From an uncultured Chloroflexota bacterium (lineage in GTDB: Bacteria; Chloroflexota; Limnocylindria; Limnocylindrales; CSP1-4), in the NCBI GenBank assembly GCA_903928275.1, contig CAIYQJ010000216.1, positions 1 to 14,547 on the forward strand: DNA of 14,547 nt, read 5' to 3'. A model generated the notes under the pieces. That model saw only the letters and a list, made by a program, of their open reading frames with translations, was not told the origin of the DNA and did no database searches. Positions 1-6,841 of this stretch are shown here, piece by piece. The stretch's first letter is position 1, and the number at the start of each line of letters is the position of its first letter. The translations under genes were made by a program, and so were the position numbers.

Positions 1-3
1 CAC

Positions 4-47
4 GCGGCGCGAGTAGGGCCTCCGGCCGGGGCCGCCCGACTCGCCGC
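4..47. terminator. GC-rich imperfect inverted repeat at window start
   Basis: The arm at 4-14 (GCGGCGCGAGT) pairs with the arm at 39-47 (ACTCGCCGC), leaving a two-base bulge. The spacer holds a smaller GGCC-TCC-GGCC hairpin at 17-27. No T-run follows. It could end transcription of a gene lying left of the window, or simply be GC-rich sequence. The right arm touches the promoter box that begins at 46. Confidence 0.22.
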
Positions 48-60
48 GTATACTCGGCTC
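46..60 (+). promoter_or_regulatory. Putative -10 promoter box (TATACT) upstream of the pseudophosphatase/propeller gene
   Basis: TATACT at 49-54 is an AT-rich island in very GC-rich DNA and matches a sigma70-type -10 at five of six positions. No convincing -35 is visible 16-18 bases upstream. The surrounding 15-mer GCGTATACTCGGCTC recurs with one mismatch at 6792-6806, upstream of the large glycosyltransferase fusion gene. Transcription would begin near position 61 and leave about 73 bases of leader before the ATG at 134. Confidence 0.45.
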
Positions 61-133
61 TCTCGTCGGCGACGTACGGTGACCGTCGCGGCCGTCCTCG
101 CCGCGCCCCTTCCTCGCCCCACTGACCGAACGG

Positions 134-2404
134 ATGGCTGCCCGCCTGCACATGAAGCTCGGCGTCGTCGCCGAGCAGGACCGACTCCCCGACTCCCCGG
201 ACACGACCGTCGTCGTCGAGCCGACGGTCGGGTCGACCGCGCGCTCCAAGGGCAACCTCTACCTCGTCGTCACCGGCCCGCCCGGGGTCCCGCGGGCCCG
301 GGACGCGACCCGCCTCGTGGCCGAGGCGATCCGCGACGAGTACTTCTACGACGAGTCGGCCGGACTCCAGGGCGTCCTCGCCAAGGTCATCCGGTCCGCG
401 AACCGACGCCTCGTCGCGCAACGCGAGCGGCTCGGTCTCGGGCCGGCCTCCGACGAGTCCGGGCCCATCGGGCTCGGGTTGGCCGTCGTCCGGTCGAACG
501 AGCTGTACGTCGTGACGGTCGGACCCGTCCAGGCGTTCATGGTCCGCCAGGCGCGCCTCCTGGAGCTGCCGGATCCGCATCGAGACAGGGGCCTGCCGAC
601 CACGGAGATCACACCCCAGGTCTGGAAGGGGGAGATCGGCGTCGGGGATACCGTCACCCTCGCCTCGACGAACCTCATCGCCGTGGTGGGGATGGACGAC
701 CTGAAGGAGGCGCTGGTCGCTCTCCACCCGCAGTCCGCCATGGAGCACATCCATCGCCGCTTCGTGGCCCTCGACGGAGTGGGATCGGACGCGGCGATCG
801 CGTTCGAGGCATCCGAGGTGGCATCGACGCATCGTCGCGCGGAGCTCGTGCCCGTCCAGGCCGAGGAACCGCTCGCGGGCACGCCGGAGAGATCCCCGAT
901 CCCCCTCGCCGACTCGCTCTCCGGCGGCGTAGCTGCCGTGACCGGTTCCGCGGGGCGCGCCCGCCGCGCCGCGGGCGGGGCGGCGCGCGGCGGGTGGGGT
1001 CGCGTGCAGGACCTCATGCCGCGCCGCAGCGAGCCTTCGCGCACCGTCACGCCCGCGACGGCGCGCCGCCGCACGCAGCGCCGACTCGCGATCGCGGCCC
1101 TCGTCCTCATCGCGGTCGCGGCCGTCGCGGGGCTCGCGGTCTTCGCGCTCGGTACTGGCGCCAAGTCGCCGAACGCGGTCGCCGAGGTGACGGTGGGCCA
1201 GCGGTCGCTCGAATCGGCGCAGGAGGCCGTGCGGCTGGTCTTCGACAACGGGTCCAACCTCGTGACCGACGACCCGACGAAGGCCATGCAGCTCCTCACG
1301 AACGCCTACGGGGACCTCCAGAAGGCCACAGCCGCAGGCATCCCGACGTCCACGATCGCGCCGATCCAGGTCCGCGTCGTGGACGGCCTCGACGCCCTCT
1401 TCGGCATGGTGGACGTGGGCGCCACGCAGGCCTTCTCATTCGACAGCGCCTCACCGCCCGTGTCGCTCTCGGCGATCGTCCGGGGGCCGGACGGCGCGCC
1501 GTATGTCCTCGACAGCGCAGGCCACGGCGTGTATCGCGTCGACCTGACCGGGAAGAAGGCGACCCTCCTCATCTCGGCCGGCCAGGCGGTGGGGAAGCAG
1601 AAGATCGGTGAGCCCCGCTTCCTGTCGGTCTCGGGGCCCGACCTGCTCGTGCTCGACAGCAAGAACGTCCTCTGGCGCTGGCGACCCATCGACAAGAAGG
1701 GCAACGGTGCTCTCGCGCGCGTCCCGGTCGCGCAATCGACGAGCTGGGGGAATGACATCCGGACGATGGGCACGTTCCTCCGCGATGCCGGCCTCGGCCT
1801 GTACAACCTGTACGTCGTCGACCCGTCCTCGCAGCAGATCCTCCGGTATTCGCCGGCGGCCGACGGCAGCGGCTTCCCCTCCGCCCCGTCCGGGTATCTC
1901 GCCGCCCCCCAGGACGTGTCGGGGATCTCGTCGCTGTACATCGATGGCGACCTGTGGTCCATCGACGGCGGCGACGTCGTCCGCTTCAGCGGTGGCCAGC
2001 GGATGAAGAACTCGGTCGCCGACCCCGGCGACCAGATCCTCCGGCCGGGGACGCAGTACGGCCTCGTAACGGGCTTCGGGGCCACCGGCGAGGGGACGGT
2101 CTACGCGTGGGACTCCGCGAACCGCCGGGTCACCGCGACGGACAAGGCCACGGGCCAGCTCACCGCGCAGTACCGGCTCGCACAGGATCCCGAGCGCTGG
2201 GCGGCGATCCGCGGCGCGTACGTCGTGGACCGCGGCGCCGGGAAGTCACCGCTCCTCACGTGGATCACGGCGGACAGGATCTGGACGACGCCCCTCGAGC
2301 CGGTGGCCGGCCCGACCGCGTCGCCGCCGTCCTCCCCTGGCGCGTCGCCGCCCGCCCCGACGCAGTCGGCCCCGGCGCCGGCGAAGACGATCACCTCGCC
2401 CTGA
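134..2404 (+). CDS. Membrane protein: degenerate PP2C-like domain, one TM helix, extracytoplasmic beta-propeller
   Basis: This 756-residue protein has three parts. Residues about 30-230 follow the PP2C (PPM) phosphatase layout, but the metal-site motifs are changed: the usual DG after the first strand is VTG (47-49), GDS is GPV (130-132), SDGL is STNL (178-181), and the last Asp-Asn motif is GSDA (217-220). It is therefore probably a catalytically dead phosphatase fold. A basic stretch leads into a single transmembrane helix (318-339), giving a cytoplasmic N-terminus. Residues about 410-720 show repeated blade-like strands (YVLDS, LLVLDS, LYVVDPSS, VYAWDSANRR), read as an outer beta-propeller. 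The tail after about 720 is Pro/Ser/Thr/Ala-rich. ATG 134 has no clear ribosome-binding site, and ATG 152 is an alternative start. The role is unknown; it may sense or scaffold across the membrane. The PP2C assignment is by motif layout only. Confidence 0.8.
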   Translation: MAARLHMKLGVVAEQDRLPDSPDTTVVVEPTVGSTARSKGNLYLVVTGPPGVPRARDATRLVAEAIRDEYFYDESAGLQGVLAKVIRSANRRLVAQRERLGLGPASDESGPIGLGLAVVRSNELYVVTVGPVQAFMVRQARLLELPDPHRDRGLPTTEITPQVWKGEIGVGDTVTLASTNLIAVVGMDDLKEALVALHPQSAMEHIHRRFVALDGVGSDAAIAFEASEVASTHRRAELVPVQAEEPLAGTPERSPIPLADSLSGGVAAVTGSAGRARRAAGGAARGGWGRVQDLMPRRSEPSRTVTPATARRRTQRRLAIAALVLIAVAAVAGLAVFALGTGAKSPNAVAEVTVGQRSLESAQEAVRLVFDNGSNLVTDDPTKAMQLLTNAYGDLQKATAAGIPTSTIAPIQVRVVDGLDALFGMVDVGATQAFSFDSASPPVSLSAIVRGPDGAPYVLDSAGHGVYRVDLTGKKATLLISAGQAVGKQKIGEPRFLSVSGPDLLVLDSKNVLWRWRPIDKKGNGALARVPVAQSTSWGNDIRTMGTFLRDAGLGLYNLYVVDPSSQQILRYSPAADGSGFPSAPSGYLAAPQDVSGISSLYIDGDLWSIDGGDVVRFSGGQRMKNSVADPGDQILRPGTQYGLVTGFGATGEGTVYAWDSANRRVTATDKATGQLTAQYRLAQDPERWAAIRGAYVVDRGAGKSPLLTWITADRIWTTPLEPVAGPTASPPSSPGASPPAPTQSAPAPAKTITSP

Positions 2405-2431
2405 CGGACGCGCGGCTGCGACCGACGAGCG

Positions 2432-2440
2432 TGGGATAAT
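2432..2440 (+). promoter_or_regulatory. Extended -10 (TGGGATAAT), probable leaderless promoter
   Basis: TG at 2432-2433, one base, then GATAAT at 2435-2440 matches an extended -10 (TGnTANAAT) at all positions but one. Only six bases separate it from the ATG at 2447, so the expected transcription start falls on or next to the start codon. No ribosome-binding site lies in between. A leaderless transcript for the DUF151 gene is the simplest reading. No -35 is evident. Confidence 0.55.
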
Positions 2441-2446
2441 CGCGCC

Positions 2447-2968
2447 ATGCCCGCGGACCGGATCGAGGTCGTCGTCGAGAGCGTGCGGGTGCACATGCTC
2501 TCGAGCCAGCACGTCGTCATCCTCCGGGAGGTCGGTGGCCACCGGTATCTCCCGATCTGGATCGGACCATGGGAGGCCAACGCCATCGCGATGCGCCTGC
2601 AGGGTGTGAGCCCCGAGCGGCCCCTGACCCACGACCTGTTCGTCGCGACGCTCACCGATCTGGGAGCGGTCGTGCGCGAGATCGTCATCGTCGACCTCGC
2701 CGAGGAGACGTTCCACGCACGGATCCTCCTCGACGCCGCGGGCGCCACGCACGACATCGACGCCCGCCCGTCGGACGCGGTCGCGCTCGCTCTGCGGGTG
2801 GGCGCCCCCATCTTCGCCGCCGCGGCGGTCATGGACCGGGCCGGGATCCGCTCCGACGAGCCTCTCGGCGCGGAGGAGGAGAAGCTCTCCGTCTTCCGCG
2901 ACTTCGTGAACTCGCTGGACGTCGACGCCGAGGACGAGCGGCGCGGCGGTCGCCCGCCCGCGCAGTAG
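2447..2968 (+). CDS. Bifunctional nuclease family protein (DUF151/BFN domain)
   Basis: The 173-residue protein matches the DUF151/BFN family almost end to end. It opens with a beta-rich stretch containing HVVILREV and RYLPIWIGPWEANAI (about 24-47), followed by the family signature RPLTHDLF (about 59-66) and the conserved ARPSDAVALALR (about 106-117). Family members are small soluble proteins; some have reported DNase/RNase activity, and most bacterial members are uncharacterised. The C-terminal tail is acidic and then Arg/Gly/Pro-rich. The start is ATG 2447, placed directly after a -10 box. The gene lies 42 bases after the membrane-protein gene and converges on the GT2 gene with 27 bases between stop codons. 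It has no obvious link to the glycosylation genes. Family call is firm; biochemical role is not. Confidence 0.93.
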   Translation: MPADRIEVVVESVRVHMLSSQHVVILREVGGHRYLPIWIGPWEANAIAMRLQGVSPERPLTHDLFVATLTDLGAVVREIVIVDLAEETFHARILLDAAGATHDIDARPSDAVALALRVGAPIFAAAAVMDRAGIRSDEPLGAEEEKLSVFRDFVNSLDVDAEDERRGGRPPAQ

Positions 2969-2999
2969 CGGAGCCGGAAGGGAACGCGGGCGCCGCTAC
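2965..2999. terminator. Inverted repeat spanning two convergent stop codons
   Basis: GTAGCGG at 2965-2971 and CCGCTAC at 2993-2999 form a perfect 7-bp inverted repeat with a 21-base loop. Each arm contains the TAG stop of one of the two convergent genes (2966-2968 on plus, 2998-2996 on minus). It could work as a two-way terminator. The stem is short and lacks a U-tract, so function is uncertain. Confidence 0.3.
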
Positions 3000-3778
3000 C
3001 CGCCGCCCGGGTCGAGGATCGGCTCCCCGCGGCGCATCGCGCGGGGACGGTTTGCCCAGAGCCGGAGGCGGAGCGACCAGAAGTCCTTCACGGCGCGCCA
3101 GACGACGCTCACCCTGGCGCCGGTCTGTGAGCCCGCGGTCCGGGGGTAGTGCGGCACCCCGACCTCCGCGATCGAGCGGCCGCCGGCCCGCAGCTTGATG
3201 AGGAGCTCCGCCGAGAAGAAGGCGCCGCCCGACTCGACGCGGACGCCGACGAGCGCCTCGCGACGGAACAGCTTGCAGGCACAGTCCACGTCCCGGACAC
3301 GGAGGCCGAACCAGACCCGGTTCGCGAGCTTGTAGGCGCGCGCGTAGGCCGTCCGGATGAACGGATCCGCCCGCCTGATGCGGAACCCCACGACGACGTC
3401 CGGCCGGTCCGGCGCCGCCATCCGCTCCACCAGGCGGCCCAGGTCGGCGACGCGGAACTGCCGATCGCCGTCGGTGAACGCCACGTGCGCATACCGGGAC
3501 GCACGGAAGCCGGAGCGCAGCGCCGCCCCGTACCCGAGGTTGGCCGGGTGATGCACCGCCCGCACGATGCCCGGATGCTCGGCCGCTAGGCGGTCGGCGA
3601 TCGCGGCCGTCCCGTCCTTCGACCCGTCGTCCACCGCGATGATCTCGAATCGATCGGCGAGGGACGGGAGCGCCGCGATCGCCTCGATGACGAGCGGCTC
3701 CAGGTTGGCCTCCTCGTCGTGTGCCGGGAAGAAGAACGACAGCTCCGGGAGCCGCGGGGCGAGGGTGGGGCCGCTCAC
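2996..3778 (-). CDS. Glycosyltransferase family 2, polyprenyl-phosphate sugar synthase-like (DPM1/GtrB type)
   Basis: The start is GTG 3778, which overlaps the upstream stop as GTGA; the frame stays open further upstream only as a shadow of that gene. The 260-residue protein has the GT-A fold motifs of GT2: SFFFPAHDEE (14-23), the nucleotide-binding AVDDGSKDGT (48-57), the DxD-type TDGDRQF (102-108), GFRIRRADPF (131-140) and DVDCACKLFRR (163-173). This matches enzymes that move a sugar from a nucleotide donor onto dolichol/undecaprenyl phosphate at the inner membrane face. No C-terminal membrane helices are seen, so it resembles the soluble DPM1 form rather than GtrB. It is last in the three-gene operon and could supply lipid-linked sugar to the GT-C enzymes nearby. 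The sugar (mannose or glucose) cannot be told from sequence. Confidence 0.9.
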   Translation of the reverse strand: MSGPTLAPRLPELSFFFPAHDEEANLEPLVIEAIAALPSLADRFEIIAVDDGSKDGTAAIADRLAAEHPGIVRAVHHPANLGYGAALRSGFRASRYAHVAFTDGDRQFRVADLGRLVERMAAPDRPDVVVGFRIRRADPFIRTAYARAYKLANRVWFGLRVRDVDCACKLFRREALVGVRVESGGAFFSAELLIKLRAGGRSIAEVGVPHYPRTAGSQTGARVSVVWRAVKDFWSLRLRLWANRPRAMRRGEPILDPGGG

Positions 3779-5430
3779 GAGCCGGCCCCCTTCACGCCCA
3801 GCACCCGGTAGATCGGCGCGCCGCTGCCGAGGGGCACCAGCTCGAGCACGAACTCCTCCTCCAGAGCCTTGATCTCGGCCCCCTGCCGGAGCAGGTAGAC
3901 GGGGCGCTTCCCGAGGTCCGCGCGGATGACGTCGGCGACCTCGCCGAGGTCCTGGTCGAGCCGGGTCCGGTCGTCCACGATCCGGATGTCCGGCCGGCGG
4001 CCCTGCACGATGGTCCCATACCAGAGGGGCGTGGAGTACGCCCACCAGCTCACGATCGTGGCATTCGGCTCCATGGCCGTGAGCGCGTCGTCGAGCCACG
4101 CACGCGCGTCGAGATAGGAGACCGAGCTGGCCGTCTCCTCGGACGAGGGAATGCGCGCGAGAGCGGGTGCCACCAGCGCCGCGGCCAGCGCCACGAGCAC
4201 GATCGCGGTGACGACCGCCCCGCGCGACGGCCGGACGGCCGGCTCGGCGGGCGTATCGGCGCCGACGTCCCCTCCCTGCCCGGCGTCGCCGCTCGCCGCC
4301 GTCTGCTCGGCGTCGCCGCTCGCGGCCGTCGGCTCGGCGTCGATGTCCCCTCCCCGCTCCCGCCTCGACCGGACGGCATCCTCGACGACGTCGACGATCC
4401 ACCCCGCCCCGATGACGAGCCAGGTCACGGCGATCAGGACGGGTCCCACGTGGTAGCGGTCGATCTCCGCGTTCACGTAGACGGCGGCGAACACGAGCGT
4501 CGCGACGAACGCCGGGGCCGTGAGGAGGAAGTACCGCGGGCGCAGGACGGCCGTGGCGACCGCGGCGGCGGGCACCGCGAGGGCCAGCCACCCGAGCTGG
4601 CGCGTCACCGCGTCGATCATCGTGCCGACCGTCCCGCCGGGGTCCGCGAAGGGATTGCCGAACGACCCGCGGAACTGCTCCCCGAGGACGACGTACAGGA
4701 ACCCGCCGAGGGTCCCGGGGCGCCCGTAGATGAGCGGCCTGCCCAGCGCCACCGCCAGCGGCAGCTGCAGGTACAGCAGCGCGCCCGTGCCCGCGGCGAC
4801 CGCCAAACACCCGACGACGAAGAGCGGCCGGCGGAGGATCCGGACGTCGGTGACGAGCACGTACAGCGCGATGCCGGGCACCAGGAGGAGCGCGAGGGCC
4901 TGGTTCCCGAGCGAGACGCCGAAGACGATCGCGGCGGCCACGAGCCACCGGTCCGTCCGCGGGGCCCCTTCGCGCCGTCGGTCACCCCAGACCACGAGGA
5001 GGAGGAGGAGCAGCGCCAGCAGGCAGGCATGGAGCGCGTGCGGGTCCGCGTGTGTCGCGAGGTACCAGGCCTCGGGTGCCAGTGCGAGGACGATCCCGCC
5101 GGCGAGGCCGAGAAGAGGGCGGCCAGTCAGCCGGACGCAGAGGACCGCGGTGAGCGCCGACGTCGCGCCGAGGAGGATGGCCGAGAGCACGTTCATCCGG
5201 ACGGCCGGCTCGCCGAGCGGCTGGAGGACGATGGACGCGAGCCACCCGAGCACGACGTATGCGGGGTACCCGGTGGGGTGCGCTACGCCGAAGACGGGTG
5301 CCACGGTCTGCATCTCGCCGGTGTCCCAGTACCCGACGCCGGGCATGAGATGTGCCATGCCCAGCGCGAACGAGAGCAGCCCGGCGAGACCCGCCGGGAC
5401 CCCGTACGTACGGATGAACCCCGTCTTCAC
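3775..5430 (-). CDS. DUF2723 (TMEM260-like) polytopic membrane glycosyltransferase
   Basis: The start is GTG 5430, set by a GTGA overlap with the upstream stop; the longer in-frame extension is an Arg-rich shadow. The 551-residue protein opens with a transmembrane helix, then the DUF2723 hallmark YWDTGEMQT (34-42) followed by GVAHPTGYP (48-56) and RMNVLSAIL (78-86). Many further hydrophobic helices follow. A hydrophilic loop at about 350-395 contains short tandem repeats, and the last ~130 residues look like a soluble outer domain with a final TM before it. DUF2723 proteins belong to the GT-C superfamily; human TMEM260 is an O-mannosyltransferase. The Asp/Glu in WDTGE are the likely catalytic-loop acids. 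The substrate is unknown. Its GT2 neighbour, overlapping by 4 bp, is a plausible source of lipid-linked donor. Confidence 0.88.
   Translation of the reverse strand: MKTGFIRTYGVPAGLAGLLSFALGMAHLMPGVGYWDTGEMQTVAPVFGVAHPTGYPAYVVLGWLASIVLQPLGEPAVRMNVLSAILLGATSALTAVLCVRLTGRPLLGLAGGIVLALAPEAWYLATHADPHALHACLLALLLLLLVVWGDRRREGAPRTDRWLVAAAIVFGVSLGNQALALLLVPGIALYVLVTDVRILRRPLFVVGCLAVAAGTGALLYLQLPLAVALGRPLIYGRPGTLGGFLYVVLGEQFRGSFGNPFADPGGTVGTMIDAVTRQLGWLALAVPAAAVATAVLRPRYFLLTAPAFVATLVFAAVYVNAEIDRYHVGPVLIAVTWLVIGAGWIVDVVEDAVRSRRERGGDIDAEPTAASGDAEQTAASGDAGQGGDVGADTPAEPAVRPSRGAVVTAIVLVALAAALVAPALARIPSSEETASSVSYLDARAWLDDALTAMEPNATIVSWWAYSTPLWYGTIVQGRRPDIRIVDDRTRLDQDLGEVADVIRADLGKRPVYLLRQGAEIKALEEEFVLELVPLGSGAPIYRVLGVKGAGS
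4281..4334 (-). repeat. Two 27-bp tandem repeats inside the DUF2723 gene
   Basis: Units 4281-4307 and 4308-4334 agree at 25 of 27 bases; the first nine bases or so of a third copy follow. On the coding strand they give a nine-residue repeat of the type AEPTAASGD/AEQTAASGD at residues about 366-383, in the hydrophilic loop. Copy number may vary between relatives. Confidence 0.75.
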
Positions 5431-6821
5431 CAGCCCATGACCCCGCGCCAGATGATCCCCCACAGCTGCATGATGACCGACACGCCGATGAGGACGTAGC
5501 CGACTCGCCGCCACCGGCCGGCGAGTCCTTCGAGCCCGAGCGCTGCGACCGGGAGCAGGAACGGCGCGAAGTCGAGCGAGAAGCGGTAGCCGTACTGCAC
5601 CCACCCCTGGCTGAAGTGCATGAGGTCGAGCGTCGCGATCAGGCCCGCGGCCATGATGCCGCCCGAGACGACCGGGTCCGCCCACCGGCGCCGGATGGCC
5701 GGGAGCACCAGGAGCCAGGCGGGGCTCGTGAGCAGCAGGCTCATCCCGACCGCGTCGGGCACCACGAACGGGCACGCCGCGTCAAAGAGCCCGCGGACGG
5801 CGCCTGGGTCCGCGCACGCGGGCAGCACGTTCGGGGGCTGGAGGAGCATGCGGGCGAGGTTCTGCGGGATGTAGCGCGGATCCTCGATCGCCCAGGAGCC
5901 CACGTACCCGAGCTCCGGGTACGCATCCACCTCGTAGCGGTAGAGGTAGTCGTACGCCGGGTTGAACGGGTGGCCGGTCGCCACGAGCGTATAGACGACG
6001 AGCGCCACGAGCGGGAGCGCAGCGCCGAGGCCGACCGACAGGACGCGACCGCGCAGCGTCCCGCCCCCGACGAAGAGGAAGTAGACCGCGCCGAGCGCCA
6101 CCGGGATCCGGGCTGTCGCTGCGAGGCCGAGGAGCAGGCCCGCGAGGACGAGCGCCGGGTCGATGGAAGCGAGGAACCGCCGCTCCGGGCGGAAGGGGAT
6201 CGCGTGCTCCCGTGCGATGCCGATGCCCACCGCGCCGAACAGCAGCGGGAGCGCGACGACGTGCGCCGTCCACCACGTGCTGCCGACCGCCGCCGCATAC
6301 CAGAGGACCGTCCCGGCGCCGAGGAAGATCGTCATGGCGAGGCGCACGACGCGCGAGATCTCGAGGCGGCCGAGGGCCCAGAAGGCGACACCGACGCCGA
6401 GGGCTGCCCCGATCGCGGTCAGGAGCTGCGCGTCCGTCGCGAGCCCCCAGATCGCGGTGAAGGGCAGCAGGACGAGCGCCGGCAGCGGCGGGAACGGGAG
6501 CAGGCCGCGCCCGGTCGGCACGCCAGCGGCGTCGAGGACCGGCATGACGTCGTTGTAGTAGTCGTTGCCGGGGACCGGGAACGCGATGGTGGCATGGCCG
6601 TCCAGCCACGCGAGCCCCTGCCAGACGAAGTGGCGGTAGACGTTCTCGCGGTCCAGGTTGCTCAGCACGTAGAGGACGAGCAGGCCGAGCACGACCGCGC
6701 CGCCCACGACGACCGATGGGACGGGTGCGGACGCGGCACGGACGCCGTCGTCCGAGGTGGCGTGCGGTTGGGCCGTCGAGGGGCGACCCGGGCGTATACT
6801 CCGCTCCACCTCAGCGCTCAT
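5427..6821 (-). CDS. Polytopic GT-C glycosyltransferase (GT39/RgtA-D-like)
   Basis: The 464-residue protein has a hydrophilic N-terminus of about 35 residues, then about ten hydrophobic segments beginning near residue 36. After the first helix comes an outer loop with SNLDRENVYRHF (54-65), and GLLPFPPLPALVLLPF (106-121) resembles the FxPxPxLLLLP stretch of GT39-like enzymes. A later loop, with SWAIEDPRYIPQNLARM, carries two cysteines (PACAD and AACPF) that could form a disulfide. It probably moves a sugar from a polyprenyl-phosphate donor on the outer membrane face; donor and acceptor are unknown. It is the first gene of the operon and overlaps the DUF2723 gene by 4 bp. ATG 6821 has no ribosome-binding site, and its first codons lie over the promoter of the divergent gene, so a later start (for example GTG at codon 39) is possible. 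Confidence 0.8.
   Translation of the reverse strand: MSAEVERSIRPGRPSTAQPHATSDDGVRAASAPVPSVVVGGAVVLGLLVLYVLSNLDRENVYRHFVWQGLAWLDGHATIAFPVPGNDYYNDVMPVLDAAGVPTGRGLLPFPPLPALVLLPFTAIWGLATDAQLLTAIGAALGVGVAFWALGRLEISRVVRLAMTIFLGAGTVLWYAAAVGSTWWTAHVVALPLLFGAVGIGIAREHAIPFRPERRFLASIDPALVLAGLLLGLAATARIPVALGAVYFLFVGGGTLRGRVLSVGLGAALPLVALVVYTLVATGHPFNPAYDYLYRYEVDAYPELGYVGSWAIEDPRYIPQNLARMLLQPPNVLPACADPGAVRGLFDAACPFVVPDAVGMSLLLTSPAWLLVLPAIRRRWADPVVSGGIMAAGLIATLDLMHFSQGWVQYGYRFSLDFAPFLLPVAALGLEGLAGRWRRVGYVLIGVSVIMQLWGIIWRGVMGW
6792..6806 (+). promoter_or_regulatory. Putative -10 promoter box (TATACT) for the glycosyltransferase fusion gene
   Basis: TATACT at 6795-6800 sits in GCGTATACTCCGCTC, which matches 46-60 at 14 of 15 bases. 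A start of transcription near 6807 would leave a leader of about 32 bases containing the AGGAGG site. TTGGGC at 6768-6773 resembles a -35 but is 21 bases away, which is too far for a standard spacer. The core GTATAC is palindromic, so the box might also serve the minus strand. It lies within the annotated N-terminal codons of the divergent gene. Confidence 0.5.
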
Positions 6822-6823
6822 GC

Positions 6824-6841
6824 AGGAGGCCGAACTCGTTG
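6824..6841 (+). promoter_or_regulatory. Strong ribosome-binding site fixing a TTG start
   Basis: AGGAGG at 6824-6829 is a perfect Shine-Dalgarno core, nine bases before TTG 6839-6841, which is in frame with the fusion gene. The in-frame ATG at 6716 lies upstream of the promoter box and encodes an Arg/Pro-rich shadow, so TTG 6839 is the better start. Confidence 0.75.

Noticed and set aside
79..1611. Overlapping 510-codon frame at the left end
   Set aside because: It has Arg/Gly/Pro-rich shadow composition, and the overlapping frame from 134 has domains, a TM helix and a propeller pattern.
3779..4948. N-terminal extension of the GT2 frame (to 650 codons)
   Set aside because: The extension is Arg/Gly/Ala shadow of the DUF2723 gene. 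GTG 3778 sits just before the first GT2 motif and overlaps the upstream stop.
5431..5775. N-terminal extension of the DUF2723 frame (to 666 codons)
   Set aside because: It lies entirely inside the upstream GT-C gene and is Arg/Pro/His-rich with no family similarity. GTG 5430 is directly followed by the first helix and the DUF2723 motif.
6716..6838. ATG 6716 as start of the fusion gene
   Set aside because: It precedes the promoter box and encodes an Arg/Pro-rich segment antisense to the divergent gene. TTG 6839 has an AGGAGG site at proper spacing.
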